Positions 19,619-31,236 of a stretch of DNA of 64,000 bases are shown one piece after another. The stretch comes from Gnetum montanum. Lineage: Eukaryota > Streptophyta > Gnetopsida > Gnetales > Gnetaceae. The DNA is taken from the NCBI GenBank assembly GCA_015680685.1, contig MNCI01019113.1, positions 639,284-703,283 of the forward strand, given 5' to 3'. A program made the translations under genes and the position numbers. The first letter of the stretch is position 1, and the number at the start of each line of letters is the position of its first letter. The notes under the pieces are model-generated. The model was not told the origin of the DNA, ran no database searches, and worked only from the letters and a program-made list of their open reading frames with translations.

Positions 19619-22253
19619 ATGGCCCCAAAAACAAGTGCACATGGAGAACCTTCATAAAGAGCACCTAAGCATCCATGAGGTGGCTGAGGTGAACAAGGTG
19701 AATGTGTAGAGCACAAAGAGTAGGAAGCCCACTCTTTCAGCATCCACTAAGAGGCCCTTGCTACTAGACAGTTGGTCCAAGGAGAGGCCACAGAACCACC
19801 AACTCCTATGTAGGAACAACATCTCATGTTGCCCCCTGATTGCCTCATGGCCATTCAAGAAAAGTTCATGGTGACCTCAGTCATCGTGGAAATGAATTTC
19901 AGTCCATTTATGGAGTTTTCTCTAGAGGTGATTCAGATGCAACTTCAGGAATCACCCTTGTGGCCCATTCTTTTGGATAGTGGTGAATGGTACCTTGGTG
20001 AGACTCATCAATTTTGGCAGAACAACGACAAAGGCACCACTGTAAACATCTATGGAGTTAATGTCTCTTTCTCAATCAAGGGAATTGCAGTAGCTTTGAA
20101 TTCTCCAAATGAAGAGGCTAGGGTAGCCCATCTATCCACTAGATCTAACCCTGACACCAAAAAAACTATGGCTAAAATCGACATATGGCAAAGAAGATAA
20201 AACATATAATAAAATAACAATGGAAGAGAGGACATACTTAAAGATTGGTACATACCATCTCTTTCCAACCAAAGGACTTAACAGGATTTCAACATATGTG
20301 GTTAGGAGAAGTTCTATCTTAATGGGAAAATACATGGTCAACCTTTTCCAATTTTACTTCGCTAAAATTTAGAGGCAATTTAAGAAGAAAAAGGTAGGGA
20401 AACCAACACTCCAATTCCCTTGCCTAATCAAAAAGTTATGCAAATGTGCTAGAATCCTAGGATATATGAATGATATTCCCAAGAAGGCTCAAAATGCCTC
20501 ATTCACCAAACTCCTTAAACTTGTGACACTAACAAAAGATCTTGGTGAAGAGTAAGAACTAGAGAAGGAAGCAAAGATTGAAGTAGAAGTACAACATGAG
20601 CCTGAACAGTGCCTAGAAACACAAGCTCCACCACTACTACTATAAGATAATAGGCCCTCAATGAGCCATTTACAGAAAATCTTAGAAGCTGTTAATCAAG
20701 GAATTAGGGATGAATCCAATCTCTTCAAAGCAATCAATGTTGTCATATAGCCCACTATTTCAGCTGATCCAACAAGGGGAGAGATCTCATTATAATCAGG
20801 AGGAGAATCCTAGTGGTCTAGGAAAATTTCTAAAAATGCTACATCCTTTCAAGTAATGCTTGAAACTAGAGAAGCTATGGTGCAGCAAAGGTAATAACTA
20901 ATCATGTTAAATAATAATTCAATGTGCTTGTTGTGACCCCAGTGGATCTAACTAGGGCTAGAGATGCACAAATGCTTGTTGAGACTTTGATGACTCTTGC
21001 AGTGCATGAGGATGTATTGAGTCGATTGTTGTAGATAGGGAAAGTGATGACTACTTTTTTTGACATCCCTAGTGATTTCACTATAGCACAATCAAATATC
21101 ATCACCACTAAAGGAAAGCTAGTCATGGCTAAAGTTAGGGTAGAACATTCAAAAATAGAAGCATAAAGATTACAATAAGAGCTGGCCACCTTGAGAGCTG
21201 AACAACAAGATCTTGCCCATTTTATTATGCCTGACTACCTAGAACAATTCAAGATAGAATAGTTGGCCAAGCTAATTAAAGAAAATAGAGTTGCTAAGTA
21301 AGAAAAAGAAAAAGTAGTTTGTAATGCCTATACTATTAATGCACAATCCCATGCTTCTAAAAAGGCATTGACTATCACACAAGAGGAAAATAAGAAACTT
21401 GTAGCTGAGAATTCAAGGTTAATCATAGTCCAAAAGCAAAAGAATATTCTAGAGAAAAGTTTCCACCAATTGAGAGAATAAATGGTGAGGGTTAACTAGG
21501 ACATCAATAGATTGACCAAAGAAAAAAAAACCCTCTCAATGAAGGAGGTCCACACTATTCAACAAAAATTAGCAATAGAAATCAATGTGTGATAGAATGA
21601 GGCCAAGAAGCATGAAAATTTGAAGGAAAAATTCCATGACAAAGAAAGCATGTATAAGAAAATAAATGAAAAAGATATCTAGATGAATAAAGCCCACATT
21701 AGCTCCTTGTCAGCACAAAAATCTTGAGTAGGAGCCAATTTTGGATAGCTATGCTTTGGTCCACTAAGAAAAAGTAAAGAATAAAAATGTACAAATCAAA
21801 GATTTGAAAGAATACATGGTGTTGACTAACCTTAGATATGCCAACCTTGCCATGTTAATAGCAAGTCAACCTCGTAGTGAGCTAGAGAAATAGGTAGCAA
21901 CCACTTATGCATTATATGATAAAGAGTTTGTGGATAGAAAAGATGCTTTGCAAAAGCTCCATATAGCAAACTTGAAATTGGAAGTGGTTAAATCTTACTA
22001 CCACAAATAGAGGGATGTTGCCTCAAACCTAGCTAGGATATTTATAGATTATCATGAATTGAGAGAAAAAGCTAGGACCTTTGAGGAAGAATGACAACAG
22101 TTTGCAGCATGGTACATGAAGGCCAATGAAATGTTTCTACAACTACCATATCATTGGGTTGTATTGGTGCCAGCACACATTGGTTTAGTAACTTGGATGG
22201 TACATGACCAATGGATGGAAGAAGAAAAGTTGCAGGCATTGCTTGATCACTAG
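19619..22253 (+). pseudogene. Ath-B extra ORF: Transposase_32-like domain plus long coiled coil
   Basis: Starts MAPKTSAHGEP at 19619 and ends at TAG 22251-22253, broken by many stops and frameshifts. The N-terminal half has VNIYGVNVSFSIKGIAVAL (about 20046-20100). Farther on come a HLFPTKGLNRISTY segment, then LQFPCLIKKLCKCARILGY (about 20410-20465). This order (VRG-type strand, HLLPT segment, FPxLIxxLC) is the pattern I know from the plant Transposase_32 domain (PF20167), common in extra ORFs of Athila-like elements. The assignment is from memory of the family. Residues from about 20940 to the end are Glu/Lys-rich and likely coiled coil. The Ath-D copy (63980-61892, minus) matches closely, for example at MTTFFDIPSD. 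Role unknown; it occupies the envelope-like position. Confidence 0.6.
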
Positions 22254-22492
22254 TGATAAAGGGAAGTAACCAATAGAGGAGTCACCACCTCCAAGCATCA
22301 CATGTGCTTCCTAGTTTTTGTCTTGTAATATTATGTCCCATTTTTGTACTACACCATTGTGACATATAAGAGTCAATTTTTGTTTTGTTTTCTAAGTTAG
22401 TTAGTAATCTCGTACCTTCCCAATATTTTCTAAAGAACGTGTTCCTCATTTTGTTTGACTCAAGGATGAGTTTTCACTTAGTCGTGGGGGTA
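22254..22492 (+). other. Ath-B 3' untranslated region and polypurine tract
   Basis: Non-coding. It ends in GTCGTGGGGGTA directly before the 3' LTR; the purine run is the plus-strand primer site. The Ath-D counterpart reads GTCGTGGCAGTA on the minus strand. Confidence 0.6.
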
Positions 22493-23372
22493 TGATGAGT
22501 CATGAATCTATTAGCCCTAATCTTGGATACATGATATTGTAGCCTTGATATCAGATATGTGATATTGGAGCTAGAAAGAAATGCTAAATATCTGATATCA
22601 TCTCCTCTATAGTATCTTATAAATACAACACTTGGATGCATGGTTGGGGAAATACAAAAATAATAGAGAAGATAGTTTTAGTTTTTAATTTTTGATAGTC
22701 TTTCTTAGAGTTCTATTATTGCCAGTGCATGCCTTCAATGTGATGTTTGTAATTATATGATACCTTTGTTTGAGTATGATGTACTTGGACACATTACATG
22801 AATGGAAATAAATATTGAGATTACACTCATCATTGCAACATCCACTTAGATTATTATTGCTTTTAATTGTTAATTATTTACTATTTCCTTTAGTTAACAT
22901 TTCCATTTATTACTATTTACTATTTTTTTTCATTAAGAAAAATGCATATGCCTTAGTCATGAATGCTTGAGTATAAGTACTTGGTAATCCAACTATGTAT
23001 CATTTCGAACACCCAGTGACATACACTTGGAAATCCTAGAAGTAGTTTCAAGGCATGTATTGAAAATTAAGAATGGATTCTCATTGAACATAGGCTAGTT
23101 TATATTTTACTCTCCATTATTCCGTAGCTTAATTAATTCATCTATTTTTCATGATTAGGAGTATCATAGAGTTAGACAACATCATATGCCTCACTTTGGA
23201 CTAAACCATACATGAAAAAGCTACCACTAGTTCAAGTGGGAAGACAACGAACTGTGATCAAAGCATAATGATCTAGATACCACAACTAGTCCCATCCATA
23301 GAATTTGACTAGATCATGCATGAACACTTGTGATTCATATGGTTGAGCATAGGGGTACCTCGCTTCTCATCA
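22493..23372 (+). repeat. 3' LTR of Ath-B
   Basis: 880 bp, TGATGAGTCATG to TTCTCATCA. TATA box at 22618-22625. Compared with the 5' LTR it has an extra copy of a GATATTG...GATATC segment (about 22522-22555). Confidence 0.85.
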
Positions 23373-23377
23373 CTTGG
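23373..23377. other. Target-site duplication of Ath-B, right copy (CTTGG)
   Basis: Pairs with CCTGG at 6676-6680. Confidence 0.7.
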
Positions 23378-26080
23378 TAATCCCTAAACCCTATTAGAAC
23401 CCTCTAGAGCCTCCAAAGATCTCAAAAGTGGTTAAAATAATAAAAAAAATACCATAACCCTCTCATCCATGCTAAGGCTATCATGTCTAGCGTGGAATAA
23501 GGTGTGAGGTTACATGAGGCACTTAAGAGCCTCCAAACTTCTATATTTGGACACCAAGCATTGACCATTAACACTGACAATCCTAGGGGCTGACATGCAT
23601 GGTTGAGTGGCTATTGAACTGGCCTAGATCTAACTTTCTTAGTTATCTACATTAGGGGAGACCTCTTCCATGCTATAAATAATGGAAATAAGGTGGATGA
23701 AGCTAAGAATATTAGTGGGGATTCTAGATGCAAGAAAACAACATCAAACTAACTAGTTCTAACATTGGAACCTTGACAACCTCTCTAGAAGCCACTAGAA
23801 TGCCAAACATCAACCCCCTTAGGTTATTCCACATTGAGAAGGACCCCATCCATGTTGAACATTGTATTCCTAGAATGGATGAAAAGGGGAAAGATAAAAC
23901 TATTTAATTTTGCATGTAATTTAACATCTGGAAGCAACCCAACCCTTCCAAAAGTTTGACAACTTCCAGAAGTCACTTAAAATAACCAAAACTAGTCCCC
24001 CTTAGACTCTCCATGCTAAGGAGGATTCCATTCATGCTGAGCATCCTAGCCCTAGTGTGGATGGAGAGGGAAGCTTATAAAACCTCTCATAGGCCACGAT
24101 ACTGCTAAATTTTGACTTTAAGCATTGACAATCAACACTGGCAACCCTGTGGACACACATGCATACCCAAATTTGTTAAGAATTATCCAAAACTAGATTT
24201 TCCTAGTTCATCCATGTTGGAAGCCATCTCTTCCAATCTAGCCAACATGGAAGTAGGGAAAAAACTTTAGAAGGACTCCAAAATAGCCTTTGGATACCTT
24301 AAACAGATGCCAAAAAGCATTGTGTGTGTCCTGGGACCATGTTTGTGCATCCTAAAATCCTCAAACTCACCAAAATTGACCATGGATAGCCAAAAACCTT
24401 ATTTTTCCAATCTTCCATGCTAAGCATGAGAACCCTAGCATGGACAAAAGTGAAAACATTAAAAAACCATCTAACCACCCCTAAAAGATCCAAATTTTGA
24501 TATTAGGTAGTAGCAGTCAATACTAGCAACCTTGGAGACCTACATGCATAGCTAGAAATGACAAAGATAACAAAAAATAGAGTCCCTTAGTGCTTCCATC
24601 CTAGGATTCATCTCTTCCATGATGGCTAGCATGGATGAAATGGGGAACCCCAAAAACTCTCTAGCAAGCCTACAAATTGACTAGTTTTGACCTTAGACCC
24701 TACTGCTCGACCTTGGCAACCCTAGGAGCACACATGCATAGTCAATTAAGGTCAAAAATAGTCTAGACCTAAGATTTATGATTCTTCCATGCTAAGGGCC
24801 CTCTCTTTGGCATTGGCCAATGTAGAGACTAAGGAGGGGATGCAACTCATTTGGAGGTCATAAACACCTCAAAATAACACCAAATGACCTTCCATGCACA
24901 TTAGAACATTGTCATCACCCATTAGAGCCTTCACACATTAGGAAACTAACCCCAAATAGATAAAAAGATACTTCCCTGAGTCTTCCATGTTGAGCATGGC
25001 ATCCCTAGGGTGGAAAAAATGGAGGAATCCCAACCAACACTTAGGAACACTTGAAATTACCAAATTTTGACTTAGAACCCTAGCTCTTAACCCCAATAAC
25101 TCTAGAAGTTGACAGGCATAGTTTATTGTGATTCAAATTGGTCTAGATCTAAGATTCTTGCCCCATCCATGCTTGAAGAGGCCCCTTCCATGATAGGCAA
25201 TGTGGAAACAAGGGGGGAAAGCTACTTTTTCATTTTTGATGGCAAGATGACACTCCCAAAGACCAAAAATCTATGTCGAAGAAGTCCAAGACCTCATAGC
25301 CTTAAAATTATGCCTCTTTGACCTTGTTTTATCCTCCAAAAATTATTCCACCCATTCCCCCATGCTGGAGAAACTCGCCTAGCATGGAAATAAGGGGGGT
25401 AAGACCTTAGGTGCCCTTGAATGACCTCTAAATATGACCAAAATTAGCTAGAAACTTATAGAATCATAATCTATAGCCCTAGGAGTGTAGGAACCTAGTT
25501 AACATGCTATCAAATCATCTTGAAATAATTGAACAAGTGTCCCCCCATTCTTCCATGATGGGGATGCTGTGTTCAATGTGGAAGAAGGGGAATAAGCCAT
25601 TTCAACATGTTTTGACTCTCAAAACTAACTCAAATGGCCTCAAAACGAAGTTAGAGGATGCACAACACCTAGATCTAGATTCCAATAGCCTATTTAACCA
25701 TGTTTGACACTATTTTTACTTGGATTTTGGTTTTTCACATTGAACCCCCTTCCTTCCACACTAGCCAATGTGGAAATAGGGGGGTTAAGATCAAGAACCT
25801 TCTTTTTTGCCTTTACTGACTTCCAAAGTCCCCAATTTTGACAAATTTGGCCTTATGCTACTCTAAGAAGGTCCCTAAAACTTGATTTTGGACCTTTGGA
25901 CACTCCAAAACATACTTCCTTGGTTTTCATGTTGAGGGTCCCTTCTTCCACACTAGCTAGCATGGAAATAGAGGGGGTCTAGTATGGAAGCCTCAAATCG
26001 CTCAATTTCTATGTCAAAACAGGCTGGAAACAACCTTAACTAATAGCCAAACTCACCTAATATCCTTGTAGCCTCAACCC
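23378..26080. repeat. Right part of Tat-A tandem array (about 188-bp units)
   Basis: About 14 diverged units, with the TTCCATGCT...AGCATGGAA-type core at about 23468, 23675, 23845, 24030, 24215, 24414, 24597, 24785, 24988, 25168, 25355, 25550, 25750 and 25935, so 170-207 bp apart. Most cores are followed by AATAGGGGGG-like text. With 5990-6680 the original array was about 3.4 kb and 18 units. It lies upstream of the antisense gene and within the putative sense intron. Confidence 0.7.
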
Positions 26081-26329
26081 ATGGTCCATTAAGGCCTAAC
26101 ACTAGTAAAACCTAACCCCTTTTGACTATATTAGTCACGTTCTAACATATTTAGCCTATTTTTCTTGATTTAGCCTTATTACATGATGTTTCGACTTATT
26201 TCTAACCTTATGTTGCATTGTTAACCTTGATAGCCTTCTTATACCCTTTATACAACCTTATATTTTCCTTTTTTACCTTATTATAGCCTTATTTTCCTTT
26301 ATTTAGCCTTTGATTGGTATCAAATAGTG

Positions 26330-26470
26330 GAGTTTGACCTTCCCTAACCACTATTTAACACCATGTGACCATGGCCTACTAAGGTCTTAAACTAGCATTA
26401 TAGTCCACCATGATTTTACACTAGCATCATGGTCTACTAAGATCTGAAACTAGTGAAATTGTTATCCTTT
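26330..26470 (+). repeat. TTAAACTAG-type repeats before RT of Tat-A
   Basis: Three decayed copies of the pattern CCACNATGGCCTTAAACTAGCA (for example GGTCTTAAACTAGCAT). They stand about 200-330 bp before the acceptor-like TGTAG at 26661-26665. Confidence 0.6.
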
Positions 26471-26660
26471 TTGATCATTTGTAGCCATATTTCTCATACT
26501 TCCCTTTATTTTACCTTGTTACACTTTTTTTTACTTATTTTTACTCTATTTATAGCCTTAGATGATTCTATTTGCATTAGAATAGCATATATTTGCATAA
26601 TCTTATACCATTATTTATTCATTTTTATCAAAGTGTCACTTAATATGCTTTTGGTTGACA

Positions 26661-26665
26661 TGTAG
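26661..26665 (+). promoter_or_regulatory. Candidate sense-intron 3' splice site of Tat-A
   Basis: A T-rich stretch, then TGTAG, then the pol start ATGAGTACC at 26675. Tat-E has TTCTTTTGTAG at 50420-50430 before ATGAGTGCA at 50452. The shared arrangement supports a spliced junction before RT. Confidence 0.4.
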
Positions 26666-26674
26666 AATCAAATT

Positions 26675-29600
26675 ATGAGTACCTTGGAGCAAATCAGTCT
26701 ACCTTTGAGCCCGAGTGGAGCCCATGGTGATGTAGAATGATATATCAACCTTAATTGCCTAGATCTTGAGCCTAAGAGTATTGTTGACTGCATAGCCTTG
26801 ATAGAAAAACCTCTAGAATGGCTTGAAAACCTAGTTAAAACCCTTGAATTAGAGGTAGGTGACATAACTAAATACTCTCTAGTTGTGGGTCCTATCAAAA
26901 CACGTAGTGGTAAGGAGAAAACCCTTAAACTAAGTTCCTCATTGGAACCTCAATAGGATCAAGACATCACCGAGGTCTTATAAGGAAACATTAGGGTCTT
27001 TGCCTAGTCATATGAAGATATGCCAAGCCTAGATCCATGATTAGTCAAACACAACATCTTACTTGAGCTTATGATTAGACTAGTTAAGCAAAAAGTACAC
27101 AAGATTATACCTGATTTGGCCTTGGTAGTTCATGATGAAATATTAAAGCTCTATAAAGTTGGTTTCATTAGGGCTATCAACTACATAGAATGGGTGTTTA
27201 ACATAGTGGTAGTACCTAAGAAAAATAGGAGTATCTATATTTGCATTAATTTCTAAGACCTAAATAAAGTGACCATCAAGGATGACTTCCCTTTGTCTAG
27301 TATTAATTAACTTATTGATAATATGGCCAAACATGCCTTGCTTTCCTTCATGGATGGATTCTTAGGATATAACCAAATTAGGATTAACCTATAACACCAA
27401 CTTAGCATGAACTTCACAACCCCGTGGGGTACTTTTTGGTATACCATGATGCCCTTTGCCCTTAAGAACACTGGAGCAATATATCAATGAGTCATGACCT
27501 ACATCATCACTAACTACATGCTAGGTTTGCTCAACAATTACATAGACAATATAGCCATTAAGTCCAAAGTGACCAATGACCATGCTAATGACCTTAACCT
27601 TGTGCTTAAATGATGCCTCAAGTATGAGCTTAAGCTCAATCCTAAGAAATGTGCCTTCTGTGAAAAGACTAGTAAGATGCTTGGCTTAGCAGCATCTGAA
27701 ATAGTGATACATGTCAATCTTGATAAGGTTAAGGTCATATCCAAATTAGTAGCACCTACCAACCTTAAGGAGCTTTAGGAATTACAAGGTAGATTATAGT
27801 TTATTTGCAAGTTTATCACTAGGCTTACAAATAAATTATAGTTCATGCAACACTTTCTTAACAAAGGGGTTCACTCTAAGTGGACCACTCAATGCCAAGA
27901 GGTCTTTAAAATTTTAAGCAAGAGTTAGCACAACTACTAATAGTCTATTCTCTAGAAGAAGGAAAACAATTTTATATCTACCTTTCCATCTCCAACACAT
28001 CCATTACTTCTCTACATTATCAAAAATGTGATAATGAAGCAAAGATGCTAGTTTACTACCTTAGCCATGCATTAGTTGCCCACAAGACTTGATACACTAA
28101 AGTGGAGAAGTATTTTCTAGCACTAATCTTCTCATTGAAGAAGTGGAGACATTTCCTCTTTAGAAGCCAAGTCAACATCATTTGCAAGGATAACATGCAC
28201 AAATCCATGACAACCAACCTTTACAAAAGAATCCATATAGCCTAATGGAAATCCATAACCATAAAACTTGACCTTTAGTACATTTCTCAATCCTTAATGA
28301 ACGGTTAAGCTATAGCTATACAACTCATAGTTTTACTTGTTGATGACCAAGCAACCATAGATCTTGAGTTCCCTGATAAGTACATTAACATCATTAGCTA
28401 AGTACTCAAGGGTTATGAGGTGGTCATGCACTTTGATGAAGCTTCAACTACCGATGGGGCCACTACCACTACCATCATTACATTTCCATCTAGTGAAATC
28501 CAACCCCTTGCCTATCATTTTGGATTTCAATGCACCAAAAATAGAGAATAGTATGAGGGTTTGATCAAAGGGATGATGATAGCTTGTGGCCTAGGAATTG
28601 GATGCTTAATGATTAAAGTTGATTCACAACTTGTAGTTAACCAAGTAACTAAAGACTATACATGTAAAGATAAACATTTACAACATTACTGTGATGTAGG
28701 GAAGCAACTGTTACAACAATTCATAGACATTGATATCCAACGCATACCCCAAAATAAGAACACCATAGACAATGCTATCACAATGCTAGCCCTTAGTGTT
28801 ATGACAGATGTGTTTAGTAAGTTGCCCACCTTAACCATGGATTATGCTATTTCCATAATGTATACCACTAAGGATACCTTGGTGGTCATCATTCATACTA
28901 ATCCTACCAAGGAGTGGTATGATGATATCAAAGTTTACCTTATGCATGGTGAATCCTCACAAAGCCAATTTACTACTTAAAATCACATTGTATGTAAATG
29001 CTCAAAGTAGTATGTCAATGTATGTGATAACACATTATGTCAATGATCCTAAGAGGGCATATTACTAAAGTGCTTGGGTAAAACTAAAGCTAGAATAGTC
29101 CTAGAGGAGGTTCACAAGGGTGCTTGTGGGGGACATATAGGACCTAGAGTTATGATATCTAAGATTATATGGTTAGGCTACTACTAGCTCCATATGGAAA
29201 GTGACTACATGTAGAAGGTTAAGCGATGTGACACATGCCAATGGCATAGTAACCTGATACATGTATGACTGATTGAGTTGCACACTACTTAGATCACATG
29301 GTTTTTTCAATGGTGGGGGTTGGATATTATTGGATCTATAATTCCTAAGTCTTTATCAAGGCATAGCTTTATCACCACCATAACTGAATACTTTAAAAAG
29401 TGGGTTGAGGCTATTCCCTTAAGGAAGACTACATTCAACCAAGTTTGCAAGTTTATCTTAGATAACATTGTATCATATTTTACTATACCTATGACCATAG
29501 TTATAGATAATGGATCATAATTTATTAGTCACAAAATAAAATATTTCTATCACAACCTACTCATTAAGAATTCTTTTTCATCATCTCATTACCCTCAAGC

Positions 29601-30149
29601 CAATGAACAAGCAAAAGCAAGTAATAAGTCCATCATCAACTTGCTCAAGAAGATGCTCAACCAAAACAAGTGCATGAGGAGCTTGTCCATGCATTATGGG
29701 CCTACAGAACAACCTATCACATGGCAACTATTGTAACCCCTTATAGCCTATTTTATGGTTTTGAAGCTATTTTGCATCTTGAATTGCAAGTGCCATCACT
29801 TCAAGTAGCCTTGACTGACTTCATTAATGATGAGTAGAATAAGGAGTTGCAAACAATGGCCCTAAACTCAGTGGAGGAGCAACATATGCAAGCACTTGCT
29901 CACATTAAATACTATCAAGAGAGGTAGAAGTGGTAGCATCACCATAACTTGACCAAGTGTAAGATCAAGGAGGGTGACCTAATTCTTAAATCCATCCACA
30001 AGTATGTAGATAAATTCTCAACCAACTATGAAGGATCCTTTCTTATCACCAAAGCCTATGGGAATGGAGCATTCAGGATAGCCAATATTAACGGAAATGT
30101 GTTGGCCAATCTAATCAATCATTCCTATCTAAAGTCATATTACATGTAG
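26675..30149 (+). pseudogene. Tat-A pol: RT, RNase H, archaeal-type RNase H, integrase
   Basis: Starts ATGAGTACC and ends KSYYM with TAG at 30147-30149. RT: YEDMPSLDP, then WVFNIVVVPKKN (about 27187-27225), FMDGFLGYNQI, TPWGTFWYTMMPFALKN (about 27418-27470), and the catalytic box as YIDN (27539-27550), its second Asp lost. A decayed Ty3 RNase H follows (about 27940-28230). The second RNase H runs about 28420-28800: MHFDEASTTDGATTT, YEGLIKGMMIACGLG, DSQLVVNQV. Integrase: CDTCQW zinc-finger part, GLDIIGSIIPKS (about 29320), VIDNGS (about 29503), and the third catalytic position reading Lys in NEQAKASNKS. The stop codons are mostly TAG and TAA. The order RT-RH-second RH-integrase marks the Tat lineage. 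Confidence 0.8.
28405..28980 (+). pseudogene. Archaeal-type RNase H (aRH) domain of Tat-A
   Basis: The longest open part of Tat-A pol. From 28561 the frame stays open for 139 codons to the stop at 28980. The first Asp is in MHFDEAST, the Glu in YEGL, the next Asp in VDSQLVVNQV, and the last (normally Asp) reads NAITMLA with Asn. This domain would degrade the RNA strand of the RNA-DNA hybrid. It follows a standard Ty3 RNase H, as known for Tat elements. Confidence 0.7.
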
Positions 30150-30159
30150 TTGATAATCA

Positions 30160-30415
30160 TCAATAAGCGAGCCTACTCAACCATGACCTATTGAGGCCTT
30201 AAATCGGCACCATGGTCCACTATAACCTTAAACTAGCATCATGTCCTACCAAGGCCTTAAAATGGTATCATGACCCATAATGGCCTTAAAATAGCAACAT
30301 TGGTGACTTGGGTAGCTTGGTTTTATCATTTCATGTGGCCTATATATGCATTATAACATTATAACATGCTTTTTTTACTTGGTTATTTTATCCTCTTGGA
30401 GTTGTATTTGTAGGA
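30160..30415 (+). repeat. TTAAACTAG-type repeats after integrase of Tat-A
   Basis: Four copies of CC.NNATGGCCTTAAA(C/A)TAGCA at about 30175-30305, spaced 35-40 bp. A T-rich tract and TTGTATTTGTAG|GATG (30400-30418) follow, the same order as before RT. Confidence 0.55.
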
Positions 30416-31236
30416 TGAAGCCTGAAGTCATTGTAAGGATGCAACTCATTATGGTAGCAAGTCACCACATGACCGTGATGTGCAAGATTAGGTGAGTTTG
30501 TCCTACTTTGGCAAGAGTGCTTATACCATTTCCCTTCATCTGACACCTCTCCTTAAGGCCAACCCTATAACCTTATCATGACCTTCCATATGTTGGGAAA
30601 TGATGTTGACCTATGTTTGCCACTCATGCACTATAGCTATATGATATCTCTTCATTGTGCTCCATTCTCAAGTCCACTTGAATATACCACATTTCATTTA
30701 GTGGTAAATCACCAAGTCCATTGAGCATAATGCATCTTGTTTAATGGAAAAACCTCCAAGTCTATTGAGTGTAAAAAAACTCACTCAATAAGAAAACTAT
30801 GTCAAACCAACCTTGGCAATGATACCTAATAAATGTCTCATCCCACAAAAAAAATGGGAAAGCAAACTACCAAGAGGCTAAATGGCCAAATGAAGTTTCA
30901 AAGTGCAATGGCCAAAGTAACCTTGGAGCAAAGTGATTGGATCCTCAAACATACTTATCGAGTGACCAACACTTCAAAACATGTTAGTATCATGCTATAG
31001 CCATGATGTTCATGCTTGAAATGCATTACTAGCCTTCATGACCATCTTTCTAATGACCTCATTACCATCCCATCATCGTAGCCTTATCTCATCATCATAA
31101 GCACTCTTCAGCATGGTTTAACATGACTAGATCAAACATGAAGAGGGAATGTTGGTGGTGGACCTGTAGTGGTGTTTTGTATTCTTTTTTGATGCCTCTC
31201 AGGTCAATCTTCCAGACACCAACAAAGAAGGTCCAT
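30416..31236 (+). other. Tat-A 3' untranslated region and polypurine tract
   Basis: No coding seen. It ends AACAAAGAAGGTCCAT before the LTR; Tat-E has AACAAAGAGGGACTAG at the same place. Text at 31150-31230 aligns with Tat-E 55915-56000. Confidence 0.55.

Larger units (their letters stand above)
6681..23372 (+). mobile_element. Ath-B: Athila-like, probably non-autonomous LTR retrotransposon
   Basis: Bounded by LTRs (6681-7526 and 22493-23372) and a near-perfect 5-bp target duplication. The primer-binding site fits tRNA-Asp, as is usual for Athila/Calypso elements. The inside has a gag (split by Tat-C), a long stretch without protease, RT, RNase H or integrase, an internal TATA-bearing region at 18958-19041, and an extra sense ORF (19619-22253). 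With Tat-C removed the element is about 9.2 kb. Lack of pol suggests it was mobilised in trans, or that pol was deleted. Confidence 0.8.

Noticed and set aside
19900-20200. Envelope-like protein in Ath-B
   Set aside because: The position fits, but I saw no signal peptide or membrane segment; the Transposase_32-like pattern fits better.
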